A stretch of DNA of 64,000 nucleotides, from assembly GCF_001723175.1 (NCBI RefSeq), contig NC_064651.1:3410001-3474000 (forward strand). The letters run 5' to 3'. Source of the stretch: Penicillium oxalicum. Lineage: Eukaryota; Ascomycota; Eurotiomycetes; Eurotiales; Aspergillaceae. Numbering within the stretch: the stretch's first letter is position 1; every line of letters starts with the position of its first letter. The translations under genes and the position numbers were made by a program. Below, in pieces: positions 22,461-33,399 of the stretch. Under the pieces are notes generated by a model that saw only the letters and a list, made by a program, of their open reading frames with translations, was not told the DNA's origin and did no database searches.

Positions 22461-23176
22461 AAGAAAGGGCCGAGATCCCTCAGACCCGTGAGACTTGAAT
22501 TTTCAAACGAGTTGATGAGATTGGATCATCTCAGGAAGTCCCTGAAACATCCAAAAGAAGATGATGTTTCAACCTCATTTGAGCGGTGCGGTTCCATATC
22601 ATTGGCTAAGAAACTATAGCAATAAATCGAGGCAATGGGAATTTTTCAATCTTGCAAGTCAATGGAACCTTAGCGAGCGGCAATTTCAATTCAAGTTATG
22701 TTGATAGAAGCCATTTATGAAGTACTGATATGTAGATAGTTACCTTGAAAAAGGGACAATACTAGCGAGCAGGTGTAGTGCGAGCTGGGTTATGTCTTGG
22801 CGCCAATGCTGAACTCCCGCCGAGGAAATGGGAAGGTCATGTCGGAGCCCTCGGACACTGCCCTGAAGACATCCTTGAGATTGCAAGAAGCTTGGAATAC
22901 TTAGGAGCAAGGCGAGAGCTTGAAATATCATGGGACTCAAAGGCACTGCAGTCACTGGCCAAATACGTGTGGACAGAACTCTAGGCAGGGGAGCTTTGTC
23001 GGGAGAGCGGAGGAGCGGTGCCGATAGGGCGGAAAGCGGGGCAACTCCATTTAGCCTCTCCGCCATGTCGTCAGGCCTGAGCGGTCTCCTTCCGTGAACG
23101 TTTCCACGGCTTCTTTCAATCCTTTTCTTCCCCATATGACAGGGTTGATTCCCACTGACCCTCTGATAGCCCGGTG
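22461..23176. promoter_or_regulatory. spacer: APH-like 3' end and sro7 promoter
   Basis: 716 bases between two plus-strand genes. An AATAAA at 22621-22626 could serve the APH-like transcript. The sro7 promoter lies in the right part. No other gene is seen. Confidence 0.4.
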
Positions 23177-26100
23177 ATGGCTCACTTACTCAGAGGCAAA
23201 CAGGCTGGAATCCAGCGAGACCTGTCTGAAGGTCTTTCTCCTGACTTCTTCGGGCTTGACGACGTACGTTCTTGGCGCTCTAGGCATCCATTTTGAAGGA
23301 GCAGTCGCAACGATCTGAAAATTCTGACGGCTTACTTTTGCAGTTTGCGCGATGTGGAGTGAACTCACAAATCAGTGCGATTGCCTACGATCCAGTACAG
23401 TCGCTGCTGGCCGTGGGTACTAGTGATACCTCCTTTGGGAGCGGACAGATCTATGTCTTTGGTCAACGGCGGGTTTCGGTAGTCTTGAGCTTCCCTCGCA
23501 AGGCGTCAGCAAAGTACCTCCAGTTCTGTGCCGACAAGCTCATTAGTGTGGACTCAAGGAATGAGGTCTGTATCTTTTCTTTGGAGACTAAGACCCTGGT
23601 CACCTCTTATGCGCCGCCAGGCCAACCAACTGCCCTGGCGACCGATCCCAGTCTTGAATATGCCTTCATTGGGTTGTCGAATGGTCTGTTCTTCTTTCTT
23701 GGTGGAGCTCGCCCTAGGGGTCGCCTGTTAACGTTGCTTTAGGTGAAACTATTGCGTATGACCTCGACCGGCACTGCCTGACGCCTTTCAAGATTCCGAA
23801 TCTTTGGTTGGAACAAAACCCTCGGTCACGTTTCAACCCGGTAGTTTCATTGGCCTTCTCAACGCGCGACATTGGCAAGATTTTGATCGGATATCCGGAG
23901 GGCGCCGTCACTTTCTCTTTCAAACAAAACATCAAGCAAAAGACCTTTGTCTACGAGGTTCCTGTTGGGGCGCCCGGGGGAGACACAGAGCTGCCTGCTG
24001 CCGGAGTCCGACGGCCGAGGTTGACGAATGCAATCTGGCATCCGAATGGTATCTTTGTCTTGACGGTTCACGAAGATACAAGCCTTGTGCTATGGGACTC
24101 AAAGGATGGCCGCAAATTGCACGCGCGCAGTGTCGAAGCTGTGAATGTGGATCAGCCCGGAGCATCTGGACGGCCTGGATCGGCTGGTGGGTTTGCTGGA
24201 GCTAAGGAGCCCATCACCAAGGTCGTATGGTGCGCAAAGGAGAACCCTGACGATACAGGTCTTCTTGTGGCAGGTGGAAAATCTGCGGGCGATCCCAACA
24301 AGGGCCTGACTTTCTTGGACATGGGACCAACCCCGAATTATGCAACTTCATCCTGGCAAATACTCGCTAGTTACTTCGAAAGACCACGCCGCGTGATCAA
24401 CATCCCGGTACCTCCTGCTGCTCATGCAGTGAACCTTTGTCTCATTCCACGGTCTTCGCCATACTTTGCCGGAGCTCATGATCCCATCGCTCTTATCGTT
24501 GTTCTTTCCTCTGGTGAGTTGGCAACGATGAGCTTCCCCTCTGGACACCCCATCACACCGACCAATATGATTCATCCATTCTTGTCTTTCGTACACCCAT
24601 TCGTCAACAAGGCGACTCTGACCCCGGTTGACCGGAGTGCGTGGCTGGGGCTCAAAGAGCGTCGCGCACAAGGACCGAAGTTTGTCTTGGGAGGGGCGGA
24701 AGCCAAGAATCCGCTGAAGCGGTTTGAGAATCGAAACATTCTTTCCACTGCGCATGCGGATGGGACCATTCGGATGTGGGATGCTGGCCACGATGATGAG
24801 ATTGAAAATGGTGAGGTAGTCCAGGTTGACCTAGCGCGAGCTGTCGGGCGTATTGGCAACGTGGAAGTTACCGAGATGTCGCTTGCCAGTACGACAGGCG
24901 AGCTCTCCGTTGGCCTTCGCAGTGGTGAAGTTGTGGTTTTCCGATGGGGTAACAACCCCTCAAGCGGGAATGAGCAACCACCTGGAGTCAATCAGGGCCC
25001 TGGCACTCTGACCCCTATTCATCACAGAGTAGACCCTGGGTTGAAGACCGGCATGCTTCCTCTGACCTTGCTGAACATGCAGCAAGGACCAGTGACTGCT
25101 TTGAAGCACAGTCAGGTGGGATTTGTGGCGGCCGGCTTCGAGGCAGGCACTTTGGTGATCATTGACCTCCGTGGTCCTGCAATCATCCATACCGCGCAAT
25201 TATCCGACTTCCTTAAAGCGCCAAAGCGCGGCAGTTTCTTGAAATCTCGCGCTCCAGAACAGACTCCTGCAGAGTGGCCGACCAGTATCGAGTTTGGCGT
25301 GATGACCCTGGAAGGTGAAGGTATGGATCGAGCAAAGCCTGTGATTGTTTAAGATCAGACCTTGGGTTGTGTTTCTTACTGGGAATTATAGACTACTCGA
25401 GTATCTGCTGCTTTGTTGGAACCAACAGAGGTAACCTTGCCACTTTCAAGATCCTTCCGGCATCGAATGGTACATATTCAGCTGCACTCGCTGGCTCCGC
25501 TGCGATCGATGACAAGGTCATCAATATCATCCCTATCGATGCCGTATCTGGTGGTCAGGCTATTGCTACTCCAAATGCAGTCGCGGGGCTGAGGAGTGGA
25601 GAGAAAATTAACGGCGTTGTTGTCGCTGTGACACCATCGAGTTGCCGAATCTTTAAGCCTGCGACTGCCAAGGGAGCTCACAAAACTTGGGACGACTATC
25701 TTTGCGACTCCGCAGCGGTGGTCAAAGTTGAAGGCCGTGGTTACAGTTTGGTGGGTTTATTTGGAGACGGCAATGCACGCGCGTTCTCCTTGCCAGGATT
25801 ACGAGACATTGGCTCTGCTCGCATCGATCATATCGCGGACATGCGACGGCTCTGTGAGGCTTGCATCACGCCAAGTGGTAATGTACTTACATGGGTAGGA
25901 CCTTCCGAAGTCGGTTTGTTTAACGTTTGGGGGTCTGGTCATAAATTGTACGTGGAATGCAACCCTTTGCAAATTGGAAACCGATGTTAATCAATCGCAC
26001 AGGGGTCATTCGCAAGATCGTCTCTACAATCCCGAGAAACTTACTCCGACCCGCCCGACTATCACAAACATTCAGTGGATTTCCGGAACACAATATGTCT

Positions 26101-26621
26101 CACCAGCAGATATGGACCTGCTCAGTACGTAATTCCGTCACCATCATGTCCCCTCATTAGGCCTTTCGCCTTTCAGAAAGCCTGGACTAACCACTAGCGC
26201 TAGTTGGTGGGCCCGATCGACCCCCGTCCAAGAAAATGATCGAGCAAATGCGACTTGAGGAACAAGAGCGCCGTCAAGCACTTCGAGAAGGTCGTGCGGC
26301 ACCTTCAGAATCCCAAGGTGACCAAGAGGGGTATCTGGCATACATGTCACGCCAAGTGCAGGAGCGAACCGAGCGACTTGGTCTTGCAGGCGATTCCATG
26401 GACCGGTTGGAGGAAAATAGCAGTAACTTTGCCAGCGATGTTGGCAAGTACATTCAAAATCAGAAACGGAAAGCTGTATTTGGCGGTAAGTCATCCACGC
26501 TGAGACGGCCTGGGACATATGGGCGGGCCCTCTCTCCCTCCCCCTTGCGTCCTGAGACATATAAGACTGATCGATGTATTACTCCCTCCCTGCAGCTCTC
26601 GGTTCCAAGTTTGGCTTTTAG
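23177..26621 (+). CDS. sro7: Lgl/tomosyn-family SNARE regulator Sro7
   Basis: Seven exons, join(23177..23263, 23344..23683, 23743..25320, 25392..25947, 26003..26124, 26204..26485, 26596..26621), 996 aa. Exon 1 encodes MAHLLRGKQAGIQRDLSEGL. The N-terminal WD40-type propeller starts at CGVNSQISAIAYDPVQSLLA; the Lgl middle region continues to DYSSICCFVGTNRGNLATFK and beyond. The C-terminus carries an R-SNARE-like helix (ERTERLGLAGDSMDRLEENS), as in Sro7/tomosyn. The final exon is only 26 nt and adds LGSKFGF. Sro7 binds the t-SNARE Sec9 and the Rab Sec4 and promotes docking of exocytic vesicles at the plasma membrane (family knowledge). Introns are 54-118 nt; one uses donor GTCTGT. No break in frame. 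Confidence 0.92.
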
Positions 26622-27210
26622 GGTTTCTCGCTTAATTGAACTTTCGCTTTGCAAGAGGCCCATTCAGGTCCGACATGAAGTTTTCGTCCTGCGTAGGCAT
26701 GGAGAATCCGAGATTGGACCTTGCGAAGCAGGAGGGCCTGCTGGTATTGTAGCAGTGCGGAAGATCCACTTCTCCCCGTACAGCCTGAGTCTATCTCGCA
26801 AGAATGAGTGTAATTTTGCATTTCACCAAGATGGATCAAAATGGAGGCGGTTGCCCGAAACCTGTCCTGGCCTGTGTCACGAATCACTCTGACGTTGAGC
26901 GAATGTATACTTTTGCACTACACATACACGAGGATACAATCACACATCAACACGCATGCTATTCAAGAGTTTGCAGCAAAGAAGTCCATATCATTGTCCC
27001 AACTTTGGCTGGATGCGGGGAATCAATAGATTAGATCGTGAGCTTGTTATTCGAGGGTAGGAAGTGTCATAAGCGTAGCGTTGGGCTGGTCGTCAAAAGT
27101 GTAGTGGTAGACAGGAGTTGAAGAGTGGCATGACATGGCTATGAGGACGGGAAAGAGGAGACTGAGGACAACCAGCCAGGAGAGGCGGGGAGAGGATGAC
27201 AAAAAGGACT
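26622..27210. terminator. convergent 3' spacer, sro7 / asf1
   Basis: 589 bases between the convergent stops of sro7 and asf1. It should contain both 3' UTRs. No other gene is recognised. Confidence 0.45.
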
Positions 27211-28250
27211 CTAGTGCACCATCACCTCGGACTGGGCCTGATGAGGCTTGCCTGAGTCGTCCTTTTGCTCCGAGTCATCCCCCATCTCAACATCCTCGTC
27301 ACCCTCACCGGCTTCCTCATCGTCGAGGTCGTCATCGTCGTCGTCACTCTCCTCTTCCAGATCCTCGCTGCCCGCGTCGGACACATCGTCATCATCATTA
27401 CCGGCCGTAGCTTCACCTCCCTCCATCTCCTGATCCTCGCCCTGCTTGTTGGCCTCTTCCAGCTCCTTGACGAGGGCGGCCTCGAGTTCGGCCTCCTCCG
27501 CACCGTAGGTGTTGCTGTCATCGTCGAGGCGGTCAGCCTCGGGCTGGTCAGGAGGATACTCAGCAGGAGCAGACTCCTCAGAGTCCCTGTTTAACGGCTG
27601 GGTTAGTTTCTGAAAAGCGCCACAAAGAATTGATAGGGGAGGGAAGAGCCAGTCATACCATTTGATGGCAAAGCGGGTGACACGGGGCTTCTCTGCGAGA
27701 ACATTACGGCGAATGCGCTCGATCACAGGCTTGGCTGGGGGCTCCGCAGCCAACTCCTCTGAGTCGTATTCGTTGTTGACATAGTAGCCCACGCGAACAA
27801 ACTCTCGTCCATCGTAGCTGCAAGTCAAGAGAATGACGGTGACGCCCAGAATCTCAGAGGAAGGGATGCGTTGCAAGTCGGGGGCATCGGCCTCAAAGAT
27901 GAACTTGTTGACACCGACGGGAATTGGTCCGACCAGGAGGGAGTCGAGTTCCTGATCATATTCAGAGCTGTTCAAAAACCACGTTAAATGGTCAGCGAGG
28001 GGCATCGAGACGAGGTCAAGCGGGTATATTTACGATGTAGCAGATCCGACGTAGGTCAACTTCCACTCCAGGTCTGAAGGAACATTCAAGTCAGCGAGAT
28101 GCACTTTTCCAAGCGCTCATTGAACCTGCACGACACCACACCTTTTTGAAGCTGTTCCAAGCACTCAAACGTAATCTCGAATTGGTATGAGGCCGTGAAA
28201 GCAGCGGGATTGTTGAGGATTTTGACCCCCAACAGCGACACGACGGACAT
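27211..28250 (-). CDS. asf1: histone H3-H4 chaperone Asf1
   Basis: Four exons, complement(27211..27586, 27659..27967, 28034..28073, 28142..28250), 277 aa; exon 2 is only 40 nt. The immunoglobulin-like core of ~155 residues is nearly textbook: [71 protein letters not shown] and [10 protein letters not shown]. After it comes a long Asp/Glu-rich tail (about residues 160-265), as in other fungal Asf1 proteins. Asf1 binds H3-H4 dimers in the nucleus and hands them to CAF-1 or HIR during replication-coupled and independent assembly (family knowledge). It is divergent from rna14. Confidence 0.95.
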
Positions 28251-28879
28251 GGTGGATGGGCAGAATGTGGCGTGGGAGGGACGTGTATATGTATGAGAGT
28301 GGAACTCGGATCAAGAGGTGATGAGAGTGAAAGAAAAGAGAGAATTTATGGACCGAGTGAATGTTGGAGCGCGGACCACTGAAAAAGGGAAAACAAACAA
28401 TCGCCGGTCTCACCGCAAGGAATGCCAGAAGCAAATCAATGAGGGGCACACGGCGGCAGAAGGGGACTACTCGACTCGGACTGTAAAAAGCGCCGCCAAC
28501 GAGGATCGGCGAGGAGCAGCCCATCGCCCAACGCGCAGGGCGCGTCCCTTGCGCGCTGACCGCCCACGTGATCTGCAGCCTGGGTCGGAGCTTGGCTCGT
28601 CTGCAGTCTCGATTGATCCACGAGCGCGAATGTGGTTCACAGATGCAGTAAACAGCTCCATCCATCTTTGATTCCCACCAGAGGCCACAACCTCTGACCT
28701 CACATGTGCGCCCTGGCTCAGAGACTGTGCCATAGATCCAACATTCAGAAAATTTGACAGGCTCTCAGACTAATCCGGTCGTTGGGCCTCAATCATCGTG
28801 ACTCAAGCTTTCAAACACGCTTCTTTCAAAGAGACCCACTCGCCTGTCGCAAAACCTAGTATCTAACCCTCCGACAACC
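28251..28879. promoter_or_regulatory. bidirectional promoter, asf1 / rna14
   Basis: 629 bases between the divergent ATGs of asf1 and rna14. It must hold both start regions. No third gene or TATA box is evident. Confidence 0.5.
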
Positions 28880-31800
28880 ATGGCGGAGGAACAGACCGAA
28901 CAAGTATCCCTCCAGGCGGAAGCAGCAGACATGGAGTCAGCTACCGTTACGGATCTTGAGGAGCCTACGGGTGACAACCCGGAGGATGAGGAAGAGTACG
29001 ACCCATCCAGGACCTTTGACGACCAGCAGTACGCAGGTTCCGAATCAGAACCCATGGAAACTGTAGAGCCGACAGCCGACGATTCGACTCCTCAGCCAAC
29101 ACCTTACAACCCCGATGAAGCTGACCTTCGGGAGCTTGAAGCGGAGCTGAACGACGTCAATTCAACGGCGGCGTCGAACGAAGCAGGCGATGATACGGCT
29201 GAGGTGACCGAGGCGCCTGCAACAAGCGGAGAGACGTCTCACGATGAGGCTGAAAAGACGTCCCTAAACATCTCCTCCGGTAAACCCGCACCACCCCAAT
29301 CTCGGACGATCGGTGGCTTCGACGTCGATGATGATGAGGACGAGGACGAGCCTGAGGATGAGAACCAGGAGGAACATAAACAAGAAGAAGAGGGAGAAGA
29401 AGAGGAAGCAGACTATGAGCCACCAGCGGTGCTCGGAGTGGATGATTCGAATGCCATGCCTGTGACCATGTCTGAAGATCCAAGTTCAGAAAATCAAAAT
29501 CATACCACTTCCCCTGATGCTTCATTGCACACGATGCAACCCTCTGTCTCTGGTCTAGATGCTGCCACTAGCGCTTATTCTCCTGCTCCCCTTTCCACCC
29601 CCGATCCTTCCGGCTCAGCTTCCCAGCAGTGGACCCAAGATTCAAACATGAAGAACAGTACTGCTGAAAGCCTCGTACCTGGCTCGCCTTCCACCTCCAA
29701 AGGCCGCATGGCGCATGACCGGGTGGGAATCTTGCAGGATCGGGTGGATGAGGACCCGAAGGGTGACATCTCAGCGTGGTTGGAGTTGATTGCAGAGCAC
29801 AAAGCCCGCAACCGGTTGGACAGCGCGCGAGAGGTCTACGAACAATTTTTGAAGGAATTTCCTATGGCGGTAAGCTGCACCCATCCTCCTCTGAGGTTCT
29901 TGTTACTAACGAGATTGGACAGGCCGAACAATGGGTCGCATACGCCATCATGGAATCTGAGCTGAATGAGCTGTTCCGACTCGAGCAGATCTTCAACCGG
30001 ACTCTCCTCACTGTTCCCAGTGTTCAGCTATGGTCCGTGTATCTGGACTATGTCCGTCGTCGCAATCCTTTGAGCACAGATACGTCAGGACAGGCGAGGA
30101 AGACCATCTCTTCCGCGTATGACCTCGCCATCCAATATGTCGGAATGGATAAAGACAGTGGCAATATCTGGACCGACTACGTAGAGTTTATTCGCTCGGG
30201 CCCAGGTACGGTGGGAGGCTCGGGCTGGCAAGACCAGCAAAAGATGGATCTCCTCCGCAAGGCCTACCACAAGGCGATCTGTGTGCCCACCCAGGCAGTC
30301 AATGCTCTATGGAAGGAATATGACCAGTTTGAGATGGGTCTCAACAAGCTTACGGTATGTTTGGGAATGACAGGAATCGCTGCCCAAGTTCGAAACATAT
30401 TAACACACCTCTCTAGGGTCGAAAATTTTTGCAGGAGCAATCCCCATCATACATGACTGCACGAAGCTCATACACTGAGCTACAGAATTTTACGCGCGAC
30501 CTGGTCCGAACGTCTCTACCACGATTGCCTCCGATTCCTGGCTCGGAAGGCGACGTGGAATTCACACAGCAGGTTGACATCTGGAAACGTTGGATATCCT
30601 GGGAGAAAGAAGATCCACTGGTTCTGAAAGATGAGGATGCACCTGCGTACAAGAACCGCGTTCTTTATGTGTACAAGCAGGCTCTCATGGCACTGCGGTT
30701 TGTCCCAGAAATTTGGTTCGACGCAGCAGAATTCTGCTTCCTGAATGCCATGGATAATGAAGGCCATGACATGTTGAAGCAAGGAGTAGAGGCTAACCCG
30801 GAAAGCTGCTTGCTCTCCTTCAAGATGGCGGATCGGCTTGAGGTCACTTCAGATGCGGAGCAGGATTCTTCTAAGCGAGCAGCAAAGGTCCGGGAACCCT
30901 ATGATAAGCTTCTTGATACGCTCTACGAGCTTCTGAACAAAGCGCGCAACCGGGAGTCTCAGGACGTGGCGCGAATTGAGGAGGCATTTGTCCAGCAAAA
31001 CCCTGGCGCACAAGGCGCGCAAGACGATGATGACGATGACGATGGGGTTCCCAACGAGGCCAAGGAGCGAGAGGCCGCCAAACAAGCACAGATTGATGCC
31101 GTGCGCAAGGCCCATTCCATTCAGATCAACCTTTTGTCGAAGACAATCTCGTTTGCATGGATTGCGCTTATGCGAGCCATGCGCCGTCTTCAAGGCAAGG
31201 GAAAGCCAGGTGAGCTTGCCGGCTCCCGGCAGGTCTTCGCTGAAGCTCGGAAGCGAGGCCGAATTACGAGCGATGTCTACATTGCTAGTGCTCTTATGGA
31301 GTATCACTGCTACAAGGACCCAGCTGCTACTAAGATTTTTGAGCGAGGCGCGAAGCTCTTCCCTGAGGACGAGAACTTCGCTTTAGAATATCTGAAACAT
31401 TTGATTGATATCAATGACGTTATCAGTTAGTAACGACAAGAGCCTCCTCCCTGGTCTGTCTGTGTCTGATCGCTAATCTTCACCCTAGATGCCCGTGCTG
31501 TCTTTGAGACCACCGTACGCAGGTTGGCCGCCACTCCTGAAAATGCCCACAAGGCAAAGCCCATCTTTGCCTTCCTTCACGAATACGAGTCGCGGTATGG
31601 CGACTTAGTCCAGGTGATCAGTTTGGAAAACCGCATGCGCGAGCTCTACCCCGAGGATCCGTCTTTGGAGCAATTTTCTCATCGCTTCACCACCTCAACC
31701 TTTGACCCAATCCATGTCCGTCACATTATCTCACCTTCACAGACCCGACCCAAATCACAGAATCAATTGGTTGTACCGGAGACTCGGGCAACACCTGCGC

Positions 31801-32270
31801 CGTACCAAGACGTGTCTGCGGGCTCACCGAAGAGATCCTATCCTGGAGATGAGAATGACTATGACTCCGACCGACCGCGAAAGTTTGCTCGAGCAGACTC
31901 TCCTCTCAAAGGCGCGCAGGGCCGGCGGATTGACATGCCGAAACGTGTCACCCAGTTGAACGGGCAGAATACTTCTTCCTACAAGCCTCAAGGCTCCCCC
32001 GCTCCACTCCCGCGCGATGTAGTTCATCTACTCAGCATCATTCCGCCTGCTTCATCTTACAACATTGCCCGTCTGCTTCCCGAGAAGATGGTGGAGCTTC
32101 TTCGACACGTTGATATCCCTGCCAGCACTGCTCATATTCCACTTCCCGCCAATGTCGCACACCAGTACGGCGGTAAGTCCAAGGCCCGTCCGGATTCTTA
32201 GTCTCTCGCATGGAGATTTGAATTTATCAGAGCGTTGACACTTATCTCATTTACAGGATCATATCGCTGA
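28880..32270 (+). CDS. rna14: mRNA 3'-end processing factor Rna14 (CstF-77)
   Basis: Five exons, join(28880..29869, 29923..30354, 30417..31425, 31489..32172, 32257..32270), 1042 aa. A ~290-residue acidic, low-complexity head (MAEEQTEQVSLQAEAADMES) precedes the HAT-repeat body: ISAWLELIAEHKARNRLDSA, REVYEQFLKEFPMAAEQWVA, LWSVYLDYVRRRNP, IWTDYVEFIRSGP, VDIWKRWISWEKEDPLVL and DVYIASALMEYHCYKDPAAT. The Suf-domain tail contains LVQVISLENRMRELYPED. The C-terminal region has a proline-rich part and PPASSYNIARLLPEKMVELL, the type of segment that binds Rna15 or Pcf11 in the family. The last exon is 14 nt and ends GSYR. Rna14 scaffolds cleavage factor IA for pre-mRNA cleavage and polyadenylation (family knowledge). 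Confidence 0.93.
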
Positions 32271-33399
32271 TACCGCCTCGTTCAACGGGCTTTCATGGTC
32301 TCACACGTGCTCATCAACCCGGCACGACTCCTGAACTTTTTCTTTTCCGAGGTGTCTTTCGAAATCACGGACTAATGACACTCCGTTGGATTGACACATG
32401 CTCTCCACTGACTTTGCCTTCCGAGATTTGAACGGTTTTATTCGCGATTTTGTGACACCCTCTTTGCATCTACTGGCGTGGGTCGGTTGGGAATTTCTTC
32501 TTTTCACGGACAGACGTTGTCCGATGAATAAGCCTTTTCTGATCTTTGAAGTCGAACATAATTCCAACATGGTGCTTTTTCTTGCATATGCCATTGCACA
32601 GCTCCAAGCAAATAGTGCACGAGCAGAACCTTGAGATTTCTGTCTTGTCTCGAATGCAGTAGGAAACCTTCAAACGGTCCGTCGTATTGCGTAGTGGGAA
32701 CACACCTGCGTAACATTCACAGAGTCAGACCGCCGTCGCCATCGCCGTCGGTCAACGATTGTCCACTGGAGACCAATTATTTGACAGCATTAGGTTCACA
32801 AACCCAAGCAGTTATGGGGGAAGGAAAGGAGATAGTACGTCGGATCGAAACCTGCACGGACGAGATCGATCAACTTTTTGGAATTGGAAAGACAGAGATA
32901 GCTCATTCGTAGTACTCAGTAGCGGCAACTTCCTTTCTTTCTCTTGGTAAGTTCCTCGAGATACAATGCCTGCAGGAAACCCCCCCTGAATGAATACACA
33001 ATGTTTTGATAAAATCCAAATGATTGCACTCCTTTCTCCCTCGATCACTCCCACATTAGGATCTTCCTTTGACGGGCTTTCGGTGTCAACGCAGGGTGAC
33101 CGTGCCTTTCCCTCGTTGAGAAAAGCTCCACCAGTTGGAAGACCATCGATACCACACTGGGCAAGGATTACTTTCTCGTATGATCTTCTGCTGAGGTGTT
33201 CACTGCTCTTCCTTAATGGTCATTGCACATAGCTTACTTGGGTAGGTATCAGATTAGCTGACAGCCCAGAGGTAGCCAGAACGAGCGTCAAGTCCTTATC
33301 CGCGCGCCTACAGAGTCGAGTGTTGGTTAATTAGTGCTGAAAGCACCCAGTTTTGTCACCATATCTCAGAAGAAGTCCCAAAGCCTCACAGAAGACAGC
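32271..33399. promoter_or_regulatory. 1.1 kb spacer: rna14 3' end and Argonaute promoter
   Basis: Between two plus-strand genes. The first ~300 bases are likely rna14 3' UTR; the rest is Argonaute upstream sequence. The open frames seen (up to ~97 codons) have no domain. Confidence 0.4.

Noticed and set aside
27248..27594. Ser-rich and Val/Ile-rich plus-strand frames
   Set aside because: Shadows of the acidic Asf1 tail.
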